Shown one piece after another: positions 59,994 through 64,000 of a stretch of 64,000 bases of DNA. This DNA is from Corallococcus sp. AS-1-6. Lineage in GTDB: Bacteria > Myxococcota > Myxococcia > Myxococcales > Myxococcaceae. Position numbers and translations under genes: made by a program. A model generated the notes under the pieces. That model did no database searches. It saw only the letters and a program-made list of their open reading frames with translations, and was not told the origin of the DNA. Where the stretch lies: the NCBI RefSeq assembly GCF_020037015.1, contig NZ_JAIQDE010000037.1, forward strand, positions 1-64,000. Reading direction: 5' to 3'. Position 1 is the stretch's first letter. Each line of letters opens with the position of its first letter.

Positions 59994-62341
59994 GGGGCCT
60001 CCTTCACCGGCTGACGCATGTTGCAGCCGCGACACAGGGGATGGTCCTGATAGCCATTCAGCAGCCGTTGATAGGCCGGGCCCGTCCACACCTCCCGGAT
60101 GCCCACCTCGTTCAGGTTGCCCAGACTCCCGAGCGTTCGTCGTTCCTTGTCGGGAGCGCAGCAGGGGTCGAAGCGGCCCACGGCGCTCACCCATGCCTCC
60201 TTCCCCAGGAACGGACACTGCGCGCCAGGCGCGAGGTCCGTGACGGCCTCCGCTCCCAGAGGAAGGATGTTCTCCAGGAGCACCTTGCTCCCATCCGGCC
60301 GCCGACACTCCTCCGCGACACGGTGCGCCTGCTGGACGGCCTCGTTCCAACGATGGATCGCCGAGGCGTCGCGCCTCATGGACAGGGGCTGGATGGCGGC
60401 GAAGTGGGCCCAGAGGTGGTGACCCTTCACCCTGTCGACGCCCAGGTCCGCCGCGAGCCGCACGATGTCCGCCAGCTCGCCCACGTTCGACTCCAGGAAG
60501 GTGAGCTGGAGCGTGACCCTGCAGCGATGACCTCCCTCGCGGGCATGAACATCGCGCTCGGCGAGGAACTGGCGGAGGTTCTCCAGGACCTGTTCCCAGC
60601 GGGTTCCGGGCATCACCGCTTCGTGGGTCTGCTTCGTGGCACCATTCCACGACACCTTCACGTCGGAGGTGATGGGGACCAGCCGGCGTGCCCACGCTCG
60701 TGCTCCGCGCCTGGGAAACGTCCCGTTGGTGGTGAGGTTCAGCCACACCCCGTGCGCCATGCACAGATCGATGATGTCGTCGAAATGGGGATAGAGCAGC
60801 GGTTCCCCCATGGTTGACGGAATCACCTCCCGCAGGGGCGTGCCATCACTGTCCGCCATGATCCGTCGCAGCAGCTCCAGGGGCATGCGACGCTTGGGCT
60901 GGCCGGCTTCCCGGCGCAGGCGTTGGGTATCGCTGTGGGGCGAGTGGTCCTCACACATGATGCAGTGCAGGTTGCAGTCGTCGGGATTGGTGTCGAAGGT
61001 GATGCGCCAGGGGCCGGGCCGGGTGGGGGCACGACGGGCACGGTGTTCCCGGATGGCACGGGCATACAGGGCCTCCACGGCCTCCACGTGGGCCTGCATC
61101 CCCTGCACGTCGCCCCCTTCCCCCAGGAGGTGCCCGCGACTGCCAAGTCGCACCGCCAGCTCCGGGGCGTCCACCAACTGCTGCATGGCCCGGGCAAGCG
61201 AGCCGGGGTCCCGGTGGGTGAAGAGCACGCCGTTTTCTCCATCCCGGACGTACTCGCGCATCCCTCCTGCATCCGCGGTGATGACAGGCACCCGCGCCTG
61301 GAGCGCCTCGTGGATGACCAGCGGAGAGTTCTCCACCCAGATGGAGGGCACGACGATGGCATCCACGTGGTTGAAGACGTCCCGCACGATGTCCGCGTTG
61401 CGGTACTCGGGAAGCCACTCCACGCGTGTGCTGGCATCTCCCGGCAGGGCCAGGGCCAGCGCCTTGAGGGTGTCCGTGTGTTCGCCGCGAGGCCGTCCCC
61501 AGATCTTCAGCCGGGCCTTGCCGCGCACCTGCCCGAAAGCCTTGATGAGGTGATGGATGCCCTTGGCCGGGATGTGGGTGCCGATGTAGCCGAAGACGAC
61601 GTCGGGTTCGGGCGTTCGCTGCCGGTAGCGCAGGCGCTCCAGGTCGAAGCCGTAATCCAGATACACCGCCTTGTGGGCGGCCAGCCCGAAGTCCCGCTGG
61701 AATCGCTCCAGCAGGTAGCGCGAAGGCGCGATGAAGAGGTCCACGTGCTCCATCATCCGGCGCACATGCTCCATCCGGTCGTGCACCCACTGACTCCAGT
61801 GCGCGACGTCCTGCTCCCGCGTTTCGGGGCCTCCAGAGAAGTAGCGCGCGTAGCAGCGCTCCGCGCACTTCCGGTCCTCCTGGCCTGAACATGCGGACCA
61901 GGGCTCGCTCCCGGCAACGGGATGCATCTGCAGGAACTGCCCCCGGGGACACATGAGCCAGTAGTCGTGCAGGGTGAAGACGATGGGGATTCCACGGGTC
62001 GCGGCCACCTCCAGCAGAGACGTGGACAGGTGGTTCAGATGGCCCACGTGGATGACGTGAGGACGGAAGCCGTCCAGCACTTCCGCGAAGCGTTGATCCA
62101 CCCCTTCATGCCGGTAGCGGTCACGACTGTTGGGGAGGTTGACCAGATGCAGCAGGACACGCGGGTCGTCTGGATCACGCTCCTGTGTCAGTTCGTAGTC
62201 TGGGAGGAACGGGTCCTCGCGGCGGGTGAAGACCTGGACCTCGTGCCGGCTCGACAGGCCTTGTGAAAGTGCCTGGGTATACACCTCCGAGCCCGCGTTG
62301 AAGCGCATGGGGTAGCCATGGATGACCTGAAGCACTCGCAT
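59990..62341 (-). CDS. Glycosyltransferase family 4 fused to radical SAM/SPASM-like enzyme
   Basis: 783 residues from the ATG at 62341; no clear ribosome site. GT4 half (about 1-430): MRVLQVIHGYPMRFNAGSEV, then GYIGTHIPAKGIHHLIKAFG and the E-x7-E motif ENSPLVIHEALQARVPVITA. Radical SAM half (about 445-783): the [4Fe-4S] motif Cys456-x3-Cys460-x2-Cys463 (CNLHCIMC), then TMGEPLLYPHFDDIIDLC and a Cys-rich end (CPFLGKEA, FDPCCAPD, HPLCRGC) like SPASM. The parts normally occur in separate proteins. GT4 enzymes move a sugar from NDP-sugar; SPASM radical SAM enzymes modify peptides or sugars. A GTG at 62404 would add 21 residues. The next gene overlaps its stop. Confidence 0.9.
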   Translation of the reverse strand: MRVLQVIHGYPMRFNAGSEVYTQALSQGLSSRHEVQVFTRREDPFLPDYELTQERDPDDPRVLLHLVNLPNSRDRYRHEGVDQRFAEVLDGFRPHVIHVGHLNHLSTSLLEVAATRGIPIVFTLHDYWLMCPRGQFLQMHPVAGSEPWSACSGQEDRKCAERCYARYFSGGPETREQDVAHWSQWVHDRMEHVRRMMEHVDLFIAPSRYLLERFQRDFGLAAHKAVYLDYGFDLERLRYRQRTPEPDVVFGYIGTHIPAKGIHHLIKAFGQVRGKARLKIWGRPRGEHTDTLKALALALPGDASTRVEWLPEYRNADIVRDVFNHVDAIVVPSIWVENSPLVIHEALQARVPVITADAGGMREYVRDGENGVLFTHRDPGSLARAMQQLVDAPELAVRLGSRGHLLGEGGDVQGMQAHVEAVEALYARAIREHRARRAPTRPGPWRITFDTNPDDCNLHCIMCEDHSPHSDTQRLRREAGQPKRRMPLELLRRIMADSDGTPLREVIPSTMGEPLLYPHFDDIIDLCMAHGVWLNLTTNGTFPRRGARAWARRLVPITSDVKVSWNGATKQTHEAVMPGTRWEQVLENLRQFLAERDVHAREGGHRCRVTLQLTFLESNVGELADIVRLAADLGVDRVKGHHLWAHFAAIQPLSMRRDASAIHRWNEAVQQAHRVAEECRRPDGSKVLLENILPLGAEAVTDLAPGAQCPFLGKEAWVSAVGRFDPCCAPDKERRTLGSLGNLNEVGIREVWTGPAYQRLLNGYQDHPLCRGCNMRQPVKEAP

Positions 62342-62352
62342 GAAATGGCCCG

Positions 62353-62379
62353 GGTGCCATGGCTCCACGCCATGGCACC
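62353..62379. promoter_or_regulatory. Perfect 10-bp inverted repeat at the start of the GT-rSAM gene
   Basis: GGTGCCATGG at 62353-62362 and CCATGGCACC at 62370-62379 with a 7-nt centre. It ends 12 nt from the GT-rSAM start codon, where the ribosome site should be. It may be an operator or an mRNA hairpin that covers the start. Confidence 0.55.
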
Positions 62380-62398
62380 TGTTGAAGAGGGAACGCCG

Positions 62399-62434
62399 CG
62401 ACACGGCTCCGCGAGTCTGCGCGAAGCCGTGTCG
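62399..62434 (-). terminator. Hairpin downstream of the small 60-residue gene
   Basis: CGACACGGCT at 62399-62408 and AGCCGTGTCG at 62425-62434 form a perfect 10-bp stem with a 16-nt loop. It lies 20 nt after the stop of the minus-strand gene at 62454. There is no long T-run. It probably separates that gene from the GT-rSAM operon. Confidence 0.55.
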
Positions 62435-62453
62435 TCTTGTGGAAGGGAGCTTG

Positions 62454-62636
62454 CTACTTCAACGCGGGCTCGGAGGGCTCGGGCGCCTGAGGCTTCTGGG
62501 TATCCGCTGCCTCTTCGGAGGGACGACCTTCTTCGCCACGAGACTGCCAGTACGCGTCATCCTGGGGATTGAGCTGACGCGAACGGTTATCGATATCTGC
62601 CTGCGAGGGTTGGTACTGCTTCGAAGACCTGCTCAT
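62454..62636 (-). CDS. Small hydrophilic conserved protein
   Basis: 60 residues from the ATG at 62636, with TGGAG 7 nt before. It is polar and mostly disordered. The centre (QLNPQDDAYWQSRGEEGRPS) matches a small conserved protein family I recall from proteobacteria with (N/D)DAYWQSRG; no function is known. The tail is Pro/Glu-rich. A hairpin follows its stop. The downstream GT-rSAM gene is on the same strand, 112 nt away. Confidence 0.7.
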   Translation of the reverse strand: MSRSSKQYQPSQADIDNRSRQLNPQDDAYWQSRGEEGRPSEEAADTQKPQAPEPSEPALK

Positions 62637-62851
62637 GGGCAACTCCAGTGTCGGATTTGCCGGCGGTGCATCGTGGTCATGCCGGATTCAACGGCCAACA
62701 AAGCCTCCGTCCAGACGGACGGCCACGGACCCACGTGGAAATTCCTGGCCAGGTTGGGTTTCTGCGGGACTGCGCGTAAACCATACACAGGCGGATTGTG
62801 AATCGCAAGCCGGTGCCTGGATGGATGGTGAGGATTTGAGCGAGGGGATTG

Positions 62852-63049
62852 TCAGGCGTAGACCTGTTCGCTCTCCACCACGGGCTCCAGCCGGCGCTGG
62901 AGGGCGGCGAGCCGCTCGTAGCGCTGGTGCAGCGCCTCCTTGTGTTCGCGTTGCTCCGCGCGGGCGATTTCATCCAGCAGCGTCTGCAGCGAGGAATCCA
63001 CGGCGTCCTTCAGCACGCGCGATTCGTCGTTCGAAAGTTCCAGCAGCAT
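62852..63049 (-). CDS. Small helical hypothetical protein
   Basis: 65 residues from the ATG at 63049, with AAGGAGG 5 nt before. It is almost fully helical and charged (MLLELSNDESRVLKDAVDSS, RYERLAALQRRLEPVVES), probably a coiled coil. There is no signal or family match. The DUF2171 gene is divergent, with 154 nt between them. Confidence 0.65.
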   Translation of the reverse strand: MLLELSNDESRVLKDAVDSSLQTLLDEIARAEQREHKEALHQRYERLAALQRRLEPVVESEQVYA

Positions 63050-63203
63050 GGGGGCCTCCTTGAGCCAACGTTAGGCACCCCGTGACAGGGCCGCGCGCGG
63101 GGCGGGCGCACGGGCGTGGAAGAAGGCGGCCCGAGGGCCCACCGGGCTTGCTTGCCACACCGCGCACGGCGGCGGGAGCGACCCCACTCTTGGCGAGGAC
63201 CCC

Positions 63204-63539
63204 ATGAGCGCGAGGAGCGACGCGATGATTCACGCGGGAGAGGTGCGCGAGGGCATGTCGGTGCGCACCGCCGATGGACAGCAACTGGGCCGGGTGGCGG
63301 GCGTGGGCGACACGCACTTCGAGCTGGAGCAGGGCCTGGTGCCCATTCCCCGGCGCGACTACCTGGTGGAGTACAGCGACGTGGCGGCCGTGAGCGGGGA
63401 TGAAGTCCTGCTCAAGCCGGCGGACCACCCGCAGCTCACGCTGGAGGAGGACGACGACGGCGGAGCCCTGCCGCCGCGCCACAGCGAGGGCCTGGAGGCG
63501 GAGCCCACGAACGACCCCCTGGGTCCCATGCGGCACTGA
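63204..63539 (+). CDS. DUF2171/PRC-barrel-like protein
   Basis: 111 residues from the ATG at 63204 (AGGA upstream). The core (about 10-75: VREGMSVRTADGQQLGRVAG, YLVEYSDVAAVSGDEVLLK) fits DUF2171, a small beta-barrel relative of the PRC-barrel. The C-terminal tail is acidic and disordered. It is a cytoplasmic protein; DUF2171 genes are often stress-induced, but nothing here proves that. Confidence 0.75.
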   Translation: MSARSDAMIHAGEVREGMSVRTADGQQLGRVAGVGDTHFELEQGLVPIPRRDYLVEYSDVAAVSGDEVLLKPADHPQLTLEEDDDGGALPPRHSEGLEAEPTNDPLGPMRH

Positions 63540-63647
63540 CGCGTCCGACCCGGAGGGCAAGGCCCTGGAATCACTGGGCCTTGCGGTCGCCTGGGTGTCA
63601 GACCGGCGCGTTAGACGGACCCCTCGACCTGACGTCCCGGTGGGGCC

Positions 63648-64000
63648 ATGCGACGGTTTTCGACATCTTGCGTCACGATGCTGTGGTTGGGAGTGGTGTT
63701 CGCGTGCGGGCCCGCGCCGCGAGCGGATGCGGGCGGCGTGGAGGCGCCGGTGCCGGGCGTGTTGTCCACGCCGAGGCGGCTGTTGCCCTACGTCGCGTTG
63801 GACGACGGGCGGGTGCTGGCGGCGGGAGGGCATGACGGCAGCCGCACGCTGGGAAGCTGCGAAATCTTCGACCCGGACACGGGGCGCTGGCGGACCACGG
63901 GAGCGCTGCGCACGGCGCGGCGCAACCACGCGGCGGTGCGGCTGGTGGATGGGCGCGTGCTGGTGGTGGGCGGCTCGAATGGCGTGACGGTGGGCGCGCT
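63648..64000 (+). CDS. Kelch-repeat exported protein (partial, cut by the window end)
   Basis: 117 residues are visible from the ATG at 63648; the frame is open to the end of the window. The start (MLWLGVVFACGPAPRADAGG) is a signal with a possible lipobox Cys20. Kelch repeats follow: DGRVLAAGGHDGSRTLGSCE, IFDPDTGRWRTTGALRTARR, DGRVLVVGGSNGV. Kelch repeats form a beta-propeller. Large secreted kelch lipoproteins are common in myxobacteria. The total length and the rest of the domains lie outside. Confidence 0.8.
   Translation, partial: MRRFSTSCVTMLWLGVVFACGPAPRADAGGVEAPVPGVLSTPRRLLPYVALDDGRVLAAGGHDGSRTLGSCEIFDPDTGRWRTTGALRTARRNHAAVRLVDGRVLVVGGSNGVTVGA

Noticed and set aside
62454-62636. Small protein as a possible peptide precursor for the radical SAM fusion
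   Set aside because: It resembles a widespread small conserved protein, has no leader/core form with Cys or repeated acceptors, and is separated by a hairpin.

Overview
The window is very GC-rich chromosomal DNA, close to 70% by eye, with dense long genes and many GTG and TTG starts. Two genes belong to the DUF2378/TIGR02265 family, which is restricted to Myxococcales. Together with the many lipoproteins, the kinase-ATPase-TPR regulator and the large sensor kinases, this points to a myxobacterium, most likely Myxococcaceae/Archangiaceae (Corallococcus- or Myxococcus-like). No tRNA, CRISPR array, insertion sequence or prophage was seen.

Layout. Position 1 lies inside the 3' end of a 5S rRNA gene, followed by a strong hairpin terminator. 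0.2-3.5 kb holds small genes: a barrel-like protein, slyX, TPR proteins and a zinc ribbon protein. 3.5-7.8 kb is a minus-strand TonB receptor operon with two lipoproteins and an upstream histidine-rich membrane protein. 8-14.6 kb holds glpD, a PA-domain subtilase lipoprotein, a CDP-alcohol phosphatidyltransferase and a DUF4846 lipoprotein. 14.9-20.4 kb is a tightly overlapped hybrid kinase / response regulator / hybrid kinase set. 20.4-25.4 kb holds yidD, an EcsC-family gene, a sugar-type ABC importer without ATPase, and a ParE-type toxin-antitoxin pair. 25.5-32.1 kb holds an NAD(P)-binding protein, a phospholipase D-type lipoprotein, an ECF42 sigma factor with its DGPF/YCII partner and a plausible ECF42 promoter, an M91-like metallopeptidase and glutathione reductase.

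32.3-38 kb holds a 1182-residue kinase-ATPase-TPR regulator, a methyltransferase, an SDR protein without the usual tyrosine, and an internally deleted BKACE remnant. 38.2-41.8 kb holds an unknown 755-residue gene between two DUF2378 paralogues. 41.8-45.3 kb is a lipid operon (cNMP-patatin, KAS III-like, acyltransferase) joined by 4-nt overlaps. 45.4-51.4 kb is a TolC / MFP / RND efflux operon. 51.8-57.4 kb holds a JAMM-motif exported protein, a lipoprotein, an octaheme cytochrome with HEAT/TPR repeats, an alpha/beta hydrolase, a DUF427 protein and an MpaB-like protein. 57.6 kb holds a MalK/UgpC-type ATPase that could serve the importer at 22-25 kb. 58.6-62.3 kb is the most unusual locus: a glycosyltransferase fused to a radical SAM enzyme, overlapping a WG-repeat protein and a minimal nucleotidyltransferase, with two perfect inverted repeats at its 5' end. 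62.4-64 kb holds small proteins and a kelch protein cut by the window edge.

Functional calls come from motif reading and family knowledge only; no database search was run.
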